64,000 bases of DNA from Centropus unirufus (lineage: Eukaryota > Chordata > Aves > Cuculiformes > Centropidae): the NCBI GenBank assembly GCA_013397695.1, contig VYZI01000286.1:62001-126000 (forward strand), read 5' to 3'. Of the stretch, positions 25,929 through 38,200 are shown one piece after another. The position numbers and the translations under genes are program-made. Under the pieces are notes generated by a model, which was not told where the DNA came from, made no database searches, and saw only the letters and a list, made by a program, of their open reading frames with translations. Each line of letters opens with the position of its first letter. Position 1 is the stretch's first letter.

Positions 25929-26133
25929 GGAGAAGGAGAAGGAGAAGGAGAAGGAGAAGGAGAAGGAGAAGGAGAAGGAGAAGGAGAAGGAGAAGGAGAA
26001 GGAGAAGGAGAAGGAGAAGGAGANAGAAGGAGAAGGAGAAGGAGAAGGAGAAGGAGAAGGAGAAGGAGAAGGAGAAGGAGAAGGAGAAGGAGAAGGAGAA
26101 GGAGAAGGAGAAGGAGAAGAAGGAGAAGGAGGG
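25929..26133. repeat. (GGAGAA)n hexanucleotide array with one N
   Basis: About 33 tandem copies of GGAGAA form a 205-nt all-purine strand, with CT-only sequence on the other strand. The array is nearly perfect. It is interrupted by the single ambiguous base of the window at 26024, where the repeat phase also shifts by 2 bases, and by a 3-base slip near 26117-26121 (GAAGAAGG). Open frames across it encode only Glu-Lys, Gly-Glu or poly-Arg on one strand and Ser-Pro or Ser-Phe on the other. They exist because the unit is a multiple of three without a stop codon, and they are not genes. The N and phase break suggest that the true length may differ from what is shown. Confidence 0.98.
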
Positions 26134-29100
26134 TAAGACATTGGTACCTGAAGGTTTGTCATGGTGATAGAAGCTTCATGTCTCGAGATTAGTTTTCAGA
26201 CGGTCTTTTGATTGTCCTTTGTACTTATATTGGCTTTTTTTAATGCTTTTCTGTTTACCACTTCCCTTTATACTCTCACCTATTCCCTGTACTTATTGAT
26301 CAGTCAGCTGTGGACCTGAGTGTGAATTTATTACATTAGCTCTGCACATATTTCTAGCCCCTAGAGTTTGAGTACCTTTCTTTGTATTCCATGTTAAATC
26401 CATGCCCCAATACATGGTTTACTAGCACTCCTTTCCTTGCCTTTTTTTTTCACCTGCTTAAAACCAGTGACACCTGTACATGGACATTGCCTGCTTGGAA
26501 CTCTCAGGCATTTCCAGGGTCAGCACAACAAGACAGGTCCCATAGTAAGACAAGTCATGCCTTCACATTGTAGTGGGAGTGTAGAGGCAATATCTCTTGA
26601 ACTAACAGCTTCCTAGAGCTCCAAGTTATTATGCTTCTTTCCAACATCCACCCTGGTTCTGCTCATACAGTTCTGCTCAGTACATCAGGCCAGCTCTTAC
26701 GCCCATACAGTCTCTCCTTGAAATGCTTGAATCCTCTGACCTGTTGGGAAATTCATCCAGAAAAAAAAAGATAGATTGACCTAGTGCAAAGAAATAAGAA
26801 GAGTGACAGGGCTGGATATGGGATAGCAGATGGGAGGAGCAGGATAGGAAAAAGGGGAAGTGAGAGCTTGCACTTTTGCAGCAGTTTGGTTTGAGTATCA
26901 TTATTGCCAGGCTGATGGCCTCACTGCAGGAGTCCCATCTGACAGATTATCAGCTAATGCTGAAGCAGTCAAGTGTGTGACATCTGTATAGATTGGTAGT
27001 GATCATTAGCAGGTCGTGTAGCCTAGCTTACTCTGAAACTATGCAAATATCAGTGAGATGTTGTCCTATTGCTGCTAGGAAAGCTAGTGACATAAGGAGT
27101 TAACAGTAGTCCTTGAAAAGGCCAATACAATCCCAAAGTCCCCTGGCCAGCCTCTTAGTGTCCTCAGTAGTTGCACTGGTCTTTCCTTGCCTTTGCATTT
27201 TTCCCTCTGCTGGCTGAATAATTGCTGCTTCTCTCAACTCAGCCCGTGCTCTGCCAGGTGAAACACCGTAGGTAGCAAGTGTAGGAGTCACGAAGTAACA
27301 GCACTGGTGGCACTCATCAGTCACTAGTAAATTACTGTCCAAACCCCTACCGGGTGTGTGTGCGCTCTGCCTTGGCTCTTCAGGTTCAGAGGACCTGATA
27401 CCACAATCTCTCTTTAAGAGATAGTGCCTGTGCCTGAAAACCAATTGGGCCAAAGTTGAGGGCCCTGGCCTGGCTTTAGTGTGCCACATGACCACATGTC
27501 CCAACCTGCTTTTCAAATCTCTGTGTCTGAACTTCTGCATCTTTGACCTCTGTAACTAAGCCAGGGAGAGGTTGCTAATCCCAGATTTGCTCTTTGTGCA
27601 CAAACCAAGCATTCTGAACGATTTAGCTACATGTTGTTACGCCATTCTGGTTCACAGTTGTTAAAAAAAACATTACCCTTCTGACCCTGTTTTGAAGGTT
27701 TTCCCCCATGACGCAAAGACCAGTAGTTAACTGCTGCTCCAACCATGTCCAGCACCACAAGAAAAGGATTCCAATGCACCATCACAGCTTCTGGATTGCT
27801 TTGCTTTTCTGAGTTGAAGGCTCATTTTGAAATATTCTTAGTGTTTCTGCTTGATATGAGTGAGTTGGATCACCTCTGGTAGCATGTTCATTATACAAAT
27901 CTTAAAATCAGCCAAGAAAGGGAAATGTTCATACATCTCCCCTTCTTCTATCTTAGTGATGGAAAATGTCACTTGAAACTCTATACATGCTTATAGTAAA
28001 AATATGTCACTTTACTACTTTTAGGAGGCACAAAATGTAGTTAGAAGTTGCTTGGAGAAATTCATCTTGATAAGATAAATGAAAGAAATGGATGAGAAGA
28101 GAACATGACATGTTTTCATACTTCTCACTGCTCAAATTTGTGAAGTAGAGAGATGGCCTAGGGAGTGGAATAAAGTGGCAACTCTTGGTGACCATTAACT
28201 TAGAAAAAAAGTGTGATTAACATGGGCTTGTATGCTTATTTGCTTAAAATAAGATGTAGACATACTATATTGGTTATGGAGCTTGAACAAGAAAAGCATG
28301 ACTCACAATGACCCAGGTTTTTACAAAAGCTTTATTCCAATGACAATCAAGCCTTTATCCTTCTGTGCCTGTGATAGTAATTGTGTTTCAATTGCCTGCC
28401 TATCTGGGTTGAAAATTCTTCTTTTAGTGAGAGCTACCTGTTACTGAACATTCTTGCTATTTCCCCCAAAGTGAGATTCCTCATCCAACAGGGTCCTCTT
28501 AGTGAGACAACTTTTTAAATAACAAACAGGGCTAACAAAAATCAGTCTGACAGAGGATTAATGTGAAGGCTGGTAGAATTTCAATAGCCTGATTTCAGTT
28601 GTATCAATGAAGTAGAGAATCAGTATGCTCAGGCATGTGTCTGAAAATAAAATTAGAGATAGATCACTTCCCCATACCAATTTAGTCCTGGGGACTGGGG
28701 CTGGTCATTATTGTTGCTTTTGGACGTTATATGTTTTCTTGGAAAGAAAAGGCTTTTTTCATTATCTCTGCTTCTACACCCCAGTGTCACCTTTGAGAAC
28801 TTTGCCTTCCCCTGTACAGGTCTCAGGAACACATTGCATGGAGAGCATGCTTAGCCGACATGCTTAACATGCTCCCTTTCATCAGGAGGTGACAAAAATT
28901 GAAGGGGGCTTATATGCCAAACCCCAGCCTATCTTGGACATACGCTTTGCACCTATATGTAAGGTGGCAAATTGTGCCTAAGATGATATTCTCCTTCACT
29001 GTCATGGCTACCACCTGATTTGTTGGAGGCTGAACTTCCTGGGAACACCTCCTGATGCTTACTTGGATGTCAGACAAAAGTTTTGAAGTAAAATGTTGTT

Positions 29101-31093
29101 GCTACTTTTTATTTTTCTGCCATTTCACATTCACGTTACCTTTCCTCGTTTTTGTCTCTTTCTAAAGGTTAAGAGTGTCTAAACTAATTTATGCTCCCGC
29201 ATTTTTAATTTTTCTGAACTGTTTATAATGTGATTGCCAAATGCTTTTGTGATTGAAAGAAACTACAGAGAACCCAAGGGTGTAATATAAAACACTCTAA
29301 GTGGCTCAAAACCAGAAAAAGTTGGGTTGAACTTACCATCCAGATTTGGCCTTTCTGTAATTTTATGGGACTGTGAAGGTGTACTGGGACAGAAGCCTTT
29401 TTTTTTTTTTCAAAATTCTGTTTGTAATGCTGTCAGCACACTAGGGTGTAAGTCCATTCCTGAAAATACTCCAGCTCAAATAATAATAACAACCTGTACT
29501 TCTATGTGTCTAACCTGCGGGTTACCAGCTTGAAAAATAGAATGTCATTCAGCAGCAGAGTGGGCTGTATGTGTGTGTGACCTATAAAAAGAAAAATTTT
29601 TCTGGGAGCCCCTCTACTGTCTGTTCCCTCTTCCTCAGTAATCCTTCCTTCACCTTCCTTACTTCTTATTTTGTTTGAGCTATCTGAGAGTGCAATATGT
29701 AATTTTAATGAGTAGTGGTTTTAGAAGCATATGGGGTTATCTGAGTTCAAGGGCTTTACATATGAATATACAATGTTACCAATAAAACTGTCTGAGTTTG
29801 TGTTAATCAGCTGCAATGAGATATTAAATTTGCTTTAAAAAAGAAAAATCTATTCTTCCTTCTCTCTTGGACTGAAAACAGGAAGGGAGTGAATTCTAGC
29901 AGTGGCAAAGGAGAATTGCTCTGAGTTAATTTTCATTACTTACTTAATTACTAACACTTTGTGAAATCATATTTTAACAGCTAGTATTTATCTGTCCTGT
30001 GCGATAAAAGCTGCACGATTGCACAATACTATGGGACACCCTATGCTAAACTATGTCAATGAACATACCATAGCTATGTCTGTACATTTTCTCCTGTAGG
30101 AGTAAGAGTAAAATTTTACTGTCTCCATAACTCTTTGTGGAGCCAGAAAGAGTGGCCTTCTGTACAGAGAAGCAAAGCAGTGGGCCAGCTTACTTTGGAT
30201 TGGAGTGAGATCCCACAGTGGCCTGTGGTAAAAGAAAAAATCACCTCTAGTTTCTTGGGAGCAAGATTTATTCCTTGGTAAATAAAGCAGAGGTGTACTA
30301 GGATTCCTTATCTAATCTCTGAAAAATATTACTGATCAAAGGATGCTTGAGGGTATCTCAGGCATTGTCTAATCTCCAGGGACCCTCTAAACTTGGATGC
30401 TCAAACTTTTAGTACATCTGAGACTATTAAAATTCAGTATGGACTGTGTGAGAAAACAATATAGATGTGTTGTAAATTAATCTTTATTCTTTCTCTGGAA
30501 AGGTTTTCAGATAGCTTAGGGTTCAGAGCAATGGGCTGTGCTGAATTAAGCTACAGCAGTAAGGATATTACTGCTTCCAGGTGTCCATACAACACGCCAT
30601 GAGAGACCAGGAGATACGTGGAGCAGAGGCAGAAGAGGATGCTGTTCCCCTCAGCATCCTGCTGAGGATCTGTTAAACCCTAGAGCTAAATCTAAAAGCC
30701 TGAGAGTAGTTTAGACAATTGTACTGAACTTGTGACTTCAGTGTCTGGAGAGCCATTGCTCTCTTTGCATGTCGTTCTGATGTCTTGGAAGTGGAGTCAG
30801 TAATTGCTATGTGTTTGGATGTCCAGGAATGTAATATCTTAAATTCCAACACTTTAATCCCACAGAATAAGTCTGTGGGAACATTTCTGGAGATCAGACC
30901 CACACTTCGGAAACATGGGTAAACTCGTCTCTTCTGCTCATAAGGTTATAACTGTGAGTTTATGACCCTTTTGGGTATGTTTGTTGTTGTTTTAATTTTC
31001 ACACTGGATATTTAACTTAGTACTTTCTCTTAAAACACGTTCAGTGTATTTGCTATGAATACAAATGTACAATGCAGAAAATAAGTGCTGTAG
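26134..31093. other. Unique non-coding DNA
   Basis: No gene or transposon is recognised. The segment at about 27.1-27.55 kb is visibly richer in G and C and holds the longest open frame in the window (146 codons, minus strand 27100-27540), with no family I can name. A/T runs occur at 26760, 27662 and 29398. Confidence 0.5.
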
Positions 31094-31217
31094 TAGACAA
31101 AAAAAACCTGTCCATCATTATTTATTCACTCAGCAAAGCTATAAAAATGGTTTACTAGACAAAAAAAACCTGTCCATCATTATTTATTCACTCAGCAAAG
31201 CTATAAAAATGGTTTAC
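31094..31217. repeat. Perfect 62-bp tandem duplication
   Basis: Copy 1 (31094-31155) and copy 2 (31156-31217) are identical over all 62 bases and abut each other, with two further matching bases (TA) after copy 2. Each copy begins TAGAC followed by eight A. Because 62 is not a multiple of three, an open frame running through the pair changes frame between copies, which argues against coding. Identity with no mismatch indicates a recent duplication, a polymorphic minisatellite allele or an assembly artefact. Confidence 0.98.
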
Positions 31218-32130
31218 TACATAATAGACCAAAGTTATTCCTTTTGTTCCACCATTTATTTTAACTGAGTTATACTAGGGGTAAATGTGAACCAATAAAT
31301 CTGGATAACAGCTCCTCACCTGCTAAAATGTAACACAATTCTAGAATTATTCATATGCATTTCAGTTGATGATACTGGACTGCTCTCTTTTACTCTGATT
31401 CTTTCAGAATACTTTGTTTCATTTCATGGAGCTAAATGACAACGAGTTTTATTTTACTGGTTCCATTGTTCTTATACATCTTTTTATGGTTTCCAGCTTA
31501 CTCATTAATACAAGATAAAATAAACCAGGAAACTACCGGAATAGCTATACCTAAGATTAGATCAGAAATGGAAAAGAGCCAAACCTTGAACTAAGATATG
31601 TTTCTCCATTGAGACATAACTGTGATCAGACTCAGAGAGCAAGTTATGTAACACAGCTGTTGCCCAAAGAAACCTTATTTCAGTACTGTATTCAATCCTG
31701 GAATATGCTAGGTATCTGCCACTGCAATGGGCTTAATATGTAATGGCAAGATTTTAGAGAGGTGTGAGCACCATGCAAACATTTCATCATGGAGACTGTA
31801 GAAGAGCTAGTGATGCACTTTATATTGTCTTTAGTGGAAAAGTCAGAAAGGGGATCTATGGCATGTGCTTGCAAATCCTGGCTGCAGTGCATTTAACTAG
31901 ACATCAGCCATATTCATGGACAATGTTGTGATTGTTCTTCCTTCACTACTTGCAGGGAAGCAAAGATCCCTAATTTTACTTTCACTCCATGCAGGGAATC
32001 AAGTTTATCTTCTTTTTTTCCCCATTAGAATATTCTGCCATTCTAGTTCTTGCTTCTTATAGTCCTTGGTGTAATCATTCTGTCTGAATTCTAGACTTTG
32101 GTTACTCCATTAAAATGAGTGGCATGTGGT
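31218..32130. other. Unique non-coding DNA
   Basis: I see no gene or recognisable repeat in this interval. Confidence 0.55.
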
Positions 32131-32270
32131 AATTAAAAATAAAATTAAAAAAAAACATTAAAACCCCAATAAAACAAACAAAAAATACACCGAACAAAAC
32201 TCAAAAACCCAATAAAACAAACAAAAAAAACCCCTCTGAAACAACCAACCATAAAGCCAAAACACATTCA
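32131..32270. repeat. A-rich low-complexity patch (AAAAC-like)
   Basis: This is about 140 bases made mostly of A with scattered C, including repeated AAAAC and AACA words. A 21-base unit starting CCCAATAAAACAAAC occurs at 32165-32185 and again at 32208-32228 (spacing 43), so part of the patch grew by local duplication. A similar but shorter A/C patch lies at about 15221-15262. It could be the degraded tail of a retroposed element, but no body is recognisable next to it. Confidence 0.85.
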
Positions 32271-35200
32271 ATAAGAAGCAGAAGACCAACATTTCTTGTG
32301 GAAAATTCTCCCTTTCACAGGTTTTTCAGCATTTCTTTGGAATGCAACTATGGCTGGTGTTTTGTCGGGTACCAACTGAAATATCTAACTTAATTTTTGT
32401 AGGTACCCACCAGTTAGTTCACTAAGGGTTATCCTATTCAAATTTTGTAACTCTGTGTATGGCACTTAGCTTAATAAGTTAGGAGGGTACATTGTTTTTG
32501 GATGAAGCCTCCTTCAGTGGTGAGTCTCCCCACCCAACTTTTGTGAAAGCTGTATGTGAATAAAATTAATCTGACCTCCCTGATCTAATATGAAGCCCAA
32601 TGCTAACAATGTTATATGAACACCAAGCCAGACACAGAGGTCTCGCTGACTTGATAGTCCTTCATGTTACTTTAAACTTTTTAAGACACTGGACCTCAAG
32701 ATCTATTAAGCAGTCCTTTTGAGTACATGAAATTATAATGGGTTACTGAATCAAAACCCAGATAGTCTGAAAAGAAATAGTCAGCATAAATCTGACATGT
32801 TGAAGCTGACAAAATGTACTTCAAGGTGTAAGCATACTGTAGATAAAATATTACTAGGTCTAAATGTAGCCCATTATTTCTTTTTTCCCCATTGTCAATA
32901 TGAAATTCTGATGATAGTCACTTTATTGCTCTGCATGAAGATGTATATATTATTTAACTACCATGAAAGATTTCCATCTATTCAGCTATGCAGGCAGCTT
33001 TCACATGATAAAGTTTTATTCTGGCAGAGGAGTATTGTCAAGGTTTACCTTACTTAAGTACATTAAAAGAAATTCTATAACCTGTGTGAGACTGCCTTGT
33101 AAAATTCTGGTTTGCTGCCTGGATAGTTATTTCCACTAAGGCTGTCAAAGCAAGAAACTTTTTCGGTAATCTTTAGCACATGTTTGCTGTGTAAATCAAA
33201 TTATAAGTAGAGGATAAACTCTTGGTAGGATTTCTGAAAGTGTAGGTGTGAAATGGATTTGAAACCAATATTAAGGCTGACTTACAGAGTGAAGAACTTT
33301 GCTGTCTTACAAATTCCCATATATACAGCTGTGAATCTCCAGTTCATAGCAGGTTCCATTTGGTGTCCTTGCCACTAAAATCATTTCATCGTGTACTGGT
33401 ACAAGTACTACTATAAATACTCCTCTACTTTACTGGCATATACTTTATGCTGTTAAAACTCAAGTATTAATAAAAGATTGAAGTAAGATTGGTTTGCTGA
33501 CAGAAGATACTGGAAAGAAAGGACTTGTTATGTGTCATCGTACTATAGATAGTTCTCACAGCATCTATCATTTTGGGCTTTTGGGTGAGGGAAGTGAATA
33601 GAAAAGATTTTCAGCCCCGGTCTTTCCTTCAGGTGTGTTCTTGTCTCTCAGGAGAATTAGTAACATACAGTTTTCCAATCTTTGTTACCATAAGGTAACC
33701 CTCTAAGTCACAATCACAATGGAAATGATAAGCAGGAAATATAATTTCTGAAAACCAAGGGTTTCATTTACTTTCCCATAAGTTTCTAGGAGGCAGAACT
33801 GTTGAGCCTTTTAAAGTCTTATACCACACTCTGGAAAAATTATACTGATAATGGGGTAGTTCATTTTATTTCTGATGAGCTCAGGATTCAAATTGACTTT
33901 GACCACAATGAGATAGTTATTGGTACAACTCAACCAATAGACAATTTTTTTAAAATATGAAGGCGTTCAACAGCCTCTGTTCCGTTCTTTCATGTCAAGG
34001 TATTTTCTTTAGAAGACATAGTGGGGCAGCTCAGCACTCCTCAAGTCCGTTAGAGCTATGGATGAAACAGATTTGGTATATCATGAGTACTTTTGCACTC
34101 TTTCTTTTGTTCTCTTTCAAAGTTACTGATAGTTCAGGAGTCTGATACCTTTTCTCAGTATAGTTCCATGGTCTCTAGGACCCTTGCATACTTTGAGATG
34201 GCTGTGCTTAGTTCCATTGGATTGCAACCTGTCTCAGCATTATCATGTGCCTGCTTTTCCATCATTCACTTTTCTACTTCATCAGATGAGTCACATAGCT
34301 TTATGGCTGCTTCTGTTCAGTATTGTCTTTAGTTTTGTTCCTGGCCACCTCATTTCTTGGTTTCCTCTCCTATCTTTAGCTCCTCTTGGCCAAAAGTACT
34401 GTCTTCTGTTCCTGCAGCTACCCATCAGCTCTCGATTACTTCCTTGGACTTCTCTTTGTAGGCAGTTTCTAGTAGTGCCTGTTGCTTCTTTCCACCGAGC
34501 CTTCAATGATCTTGTGTCTGAACTTCTGGTAAGACAATATTATCAAACATTTCAGTGCAGGTCTTCCCACATGTAATTCAGGGTCAAACCTTATTCTTTA
34601 AATGATTGCCAAGAAGTAAAGGGGGAAATGATGTGTCTGAAGATCTGTAAACTAGCTGCATAGTGAAGTTTAACTGTTCAATGAATTAGAATAAGGGGAG
34701 CATTGATAAAGCCTTTAGTGCACAAATTGTCTTTCTGTTTATAAATGGTTCCTACAGTGGGTTTTCCCCATTTCGTGACTGTAGAGTCTTGGTCTTTTCT
34801 CATTAAAAAAATAAATGTGAAAATAACACAAACACTCAAGCTGAAGATTGACAGTATAAGGAGAAATTGCATTGAGAAAAAGAATCTTAGCTGGATAACA
34901 CACTCCCATCTTGCTTTTCTTCTTGTTTAACATTATCTTTTGGACTTTATTGGGATGAAATAAGAGAAGAATGTAAAGTTCAGAAAGTTATTGATATGTT
35001 TCTGAAACAGATACTTCTATGTTGCTGTCAGATCTGTATAGAGACCTGGATTATGGCAAAACACAGCACTGCCCAAAGAATTGAGAGTTGGTAGAGTCTG
35101 CTTTTTCCATTGGTCACATAGTGTAAAGTTAGCTTCTGTACATATCCCTCTGTTTTATAAAACAGAATGTGCAAAGGCAAAAATACTTCAAGAACAAGCT

Positions 35201-38200
35201 ACAATATTCCTCATACTGATGACTAAACCACTTTTAACAATAGTGAGGCCAAACTAACTCCACTCCAGTTTTATTTTCTTCCCTGTGCTTTTCTAGAATG
35301 GGAATTGAAATTCTTTTTAAAGAGCACAGAAGACATGTCTGAAGGAAATTCCAGCATTTCCAAAAAAAGTCCTTATTGAGAAAGTGGAAAGAAGTAAGGA
35401 AGGAAGAAAAAACTTCAAAATTATAAAGAATATTTTAAAATTTTAATTTCACCTCAGAAGAAATATCACACGTGGCAATAATCAAAAAGGTTTTGACTAA
35501 CACAGCATTAATCAATATGAGACAGAAAGAGAACATCCAAAGAGAGAAATAAACTTAAGATCAAACGTATCATTAGCCTTCTCAGTTCTTGGAATAGCCT
35601 CAAAGGCAATATTTTCTTCAAGAACTACTGGGAAATGTGATGGAACATGTAGTCTTATGAACCTTACTTCAGCCTTTTTTTCTTTTTGATGTCAAAATCT
35701 GATAGCGCTGTGTCAGAAATATCTATTACAGGCTTGTCCCCTTCATTTCATGACTCCTAGGCATCAAATTTTACGTTATTCTATTTATTATAGCTACCAG
35801 CAGCAGAGACAAAGTTCAAAGACAACATACTGTTGCAACTGTACCTTCTCAAACTTCAGGCATGCACTTAGTAAATCTTCCCGAGAACTACAAGTGATTT
35901 TTTAAGGTATGAATGAAGAATATTGTAAGGGAGTATGACAGAGAGTAATGAAGCAAGAAGTAAATATATACACATGCAAGTGCTGAAATTCCCTGGGCCG
36001 GCCTCTAATTTTGCCTATTTTACTTCTGCTGTAGGTTTCTGTTTAGAGTCTTATGATTCTCTTTTACTAGTACATTTGAGGGTGCGTTGCTGTCAAGCAG
36101 CTCTAGATGGGAATCCATAGCCATCTGAATGCTCGAGAGGCAGCTAAGGGATGGTGTAGCTACAGTTCTCAGAACTGACCTCTACAGTTGCCAGGGACTC
36201 AAGATGAACAACGGGGAAAGTAATCCTCTCATCTGACCAACAAACTAAAAACAGACAAACTTGAAAAAGAAAACTCCTCTTCCTAGAGTGGAAACAGATG
36301 CAATAACATCTAATGCAGACTAGGAACAGTTCTATGTATTTAACTTAATTACACTGTCTAATATGATAGTTTGAAAGATAAAAATAGCTGGTGCCTGTGA
36401 AGCATAAGGGTGAAGTAACAGTGGTTATCTGTTCCAGAAGGGACTAACAGACAAGTGTGTGTCACTTGCACATCAGTATGGGTTAACAAGATCTGTATAT
36501 GGGATAATTTTTACTCTGATGTAAAGAATTACATGTGCACCTTTCAGAGGTATACTCATTGCCAGGAATTTTCCAGTCTTGCCCTTTGGAGCTGTATCCT
36601 AGGTCTTCCTAGAGGATCAGAACTAGGGCTCTATGATAGTGCTATAGGAGTGCTGTCCTTTATTGATTTTCCTTCCTACTGATGTGTATAGATAGATTCT
36701 TTGAAGGCAACTCTCTAAGTGAATAGGAAAAACATTAGAATATGGTACAGTCCCGATATTGTATGAAGTGTTTACAGCAGTCAGTTTATCTACCTTAAAG
36801 CATTTTAAACCCATATGCAATCTCATTCAGAAGTGGTAGTCAGTTCAGTATGATCCACATGCATAGTTTTTTCATAGTTTTTCTTGCTCTCTCCTAGAGA
36901 CTATCTTCATTTTCTAACTGTGGGCAGTTTTGTGAATTTTTCATTTTAAACATTATTACTAGTTCTTAAACACCAGTATATCATATTAAAACACACACAC
37001 ACAGAAGCAAAAAGAGTAAATAACAACAAATATTTTTCACACTGACTATAAGCTAACTGCAACTGTGAAGCATTTCTACTTGAAAGACCCAAGCATCTGG
37101 TGTGACCGGGGATGGTTCTAACAGGCCATCCAGGTTTTGTTCTGGTGTAAACTGGATTGTGATTGGTGTAAGGAGAAGAAAGCAAATGCAGAGATTAGTT
37201 CTAAATTGTTTAGACCTTGACCCACAAACTAGTCATGACTGATAAAATCCTCTTTACCACTGAGCATCTATCACAAGTGAACAGTTAAGCAGAACATACA
37301 TTTTTAGAAACCTTTTTCTCATGTCATCTTGGATTAGTATAGGTTTTTATGTCTCCTTGGACAGCTAAATATGGAAAGGCCACTCAGCAAAAACATGTAA
37401 CTTTTCTGCTCAAGGTTGTGTGGGAAAGGCATCTTCACATTAAAGTGATATATTATCATGTTGTAGGAGAAAATTTGTGATTACAATTGAATTTCCTGGC
37501 CACTATAACTCCTCAACTTTCCTGAAAGATGAGAGGGAGGAAAGATAATTTCACCCCTTAGCATAAACATGATTTGGTCAAATCAGTTATTTCTACATTT
37601 GATTTTAAGTTTGCATGAGGAGGACACTTTCGATACAAGTCTCATGACTGTCCCTAGATACTGTTTTTGGTTTGCAATGTGGAGCTGCCTCAGAACACTT
37701 GAACTACTTTCCTTTGGGGGAAACTAAGCTGGAAAATTTGCTCCAGAGGTATGGTGTTCACAATATGTTACAATTGTAAAGAGGCATTCGATCAGTGGTG
37801 TCAGATCAGGGCTAGTCTGAATTGAATGGCTTCAAAATGGAAGTAATGCAACCATTGGATCTCCAGTTACAAGCGGTTTGCTCGATGCTGGTGTGCACAA
37901 GGGGCTAAGGTAGGTGTAGCCCTTGTGATCTGATGTGTGCAGGACGTTCATATGGGCAGAGCTTCTCCCTATTTCCATCTGAGTAACAGAAAATAATTTA
38001 TGGGTCATATGGTGGTGTGTGCTGGGACAAAGACAGAGAACTAAAAGGTGTACACCCTAAGGAGGAGCAGGAAGATTTACAGTATGGGTAGTTTGAGGTA
38101 CATTTTTAAAACACAACTATGCACTGTAGGGAGATGCCTGTCCTGGTTTGACATAGATGAATCTTTCCAGGCACTGGAGGCATCTGCAGACAACTAATCC

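Noticed and set aside
25929..26133. Array as an H-DNA (triplex) mirror repeat
   Set aside because: The strand is all purine, but GGAGAA is not mirror-symmetric: its reverse, AAGAGG, is not a rotation of the unit. An ideal intramolecular triplex is therefore not predicted.
25905..26167. Open frames on both strands encoding Glu-Lys, Gly-Glu, poly-Arg or Ser-Pro repeats
   Set aside because: They are produced entirely by the (GGAGAA)n array, whose unit is a multiple of three without stops, and they run through an ambiguous base.
34184..34576. 130-codon plus-strand frame
   Set aside because: It is rich in Leu, Ser and Phe as expected from a pyrimidine-rich strand, is overlapped in opposite and shifted frames, and has no known homology.
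38140..38160. CCTGTCCTGGTTTGAC-like start, reminiscent of some bird LTR ends
   Set aside because: No second LTR end, TATA box, poly(A) signal or target duplication could be found around it.
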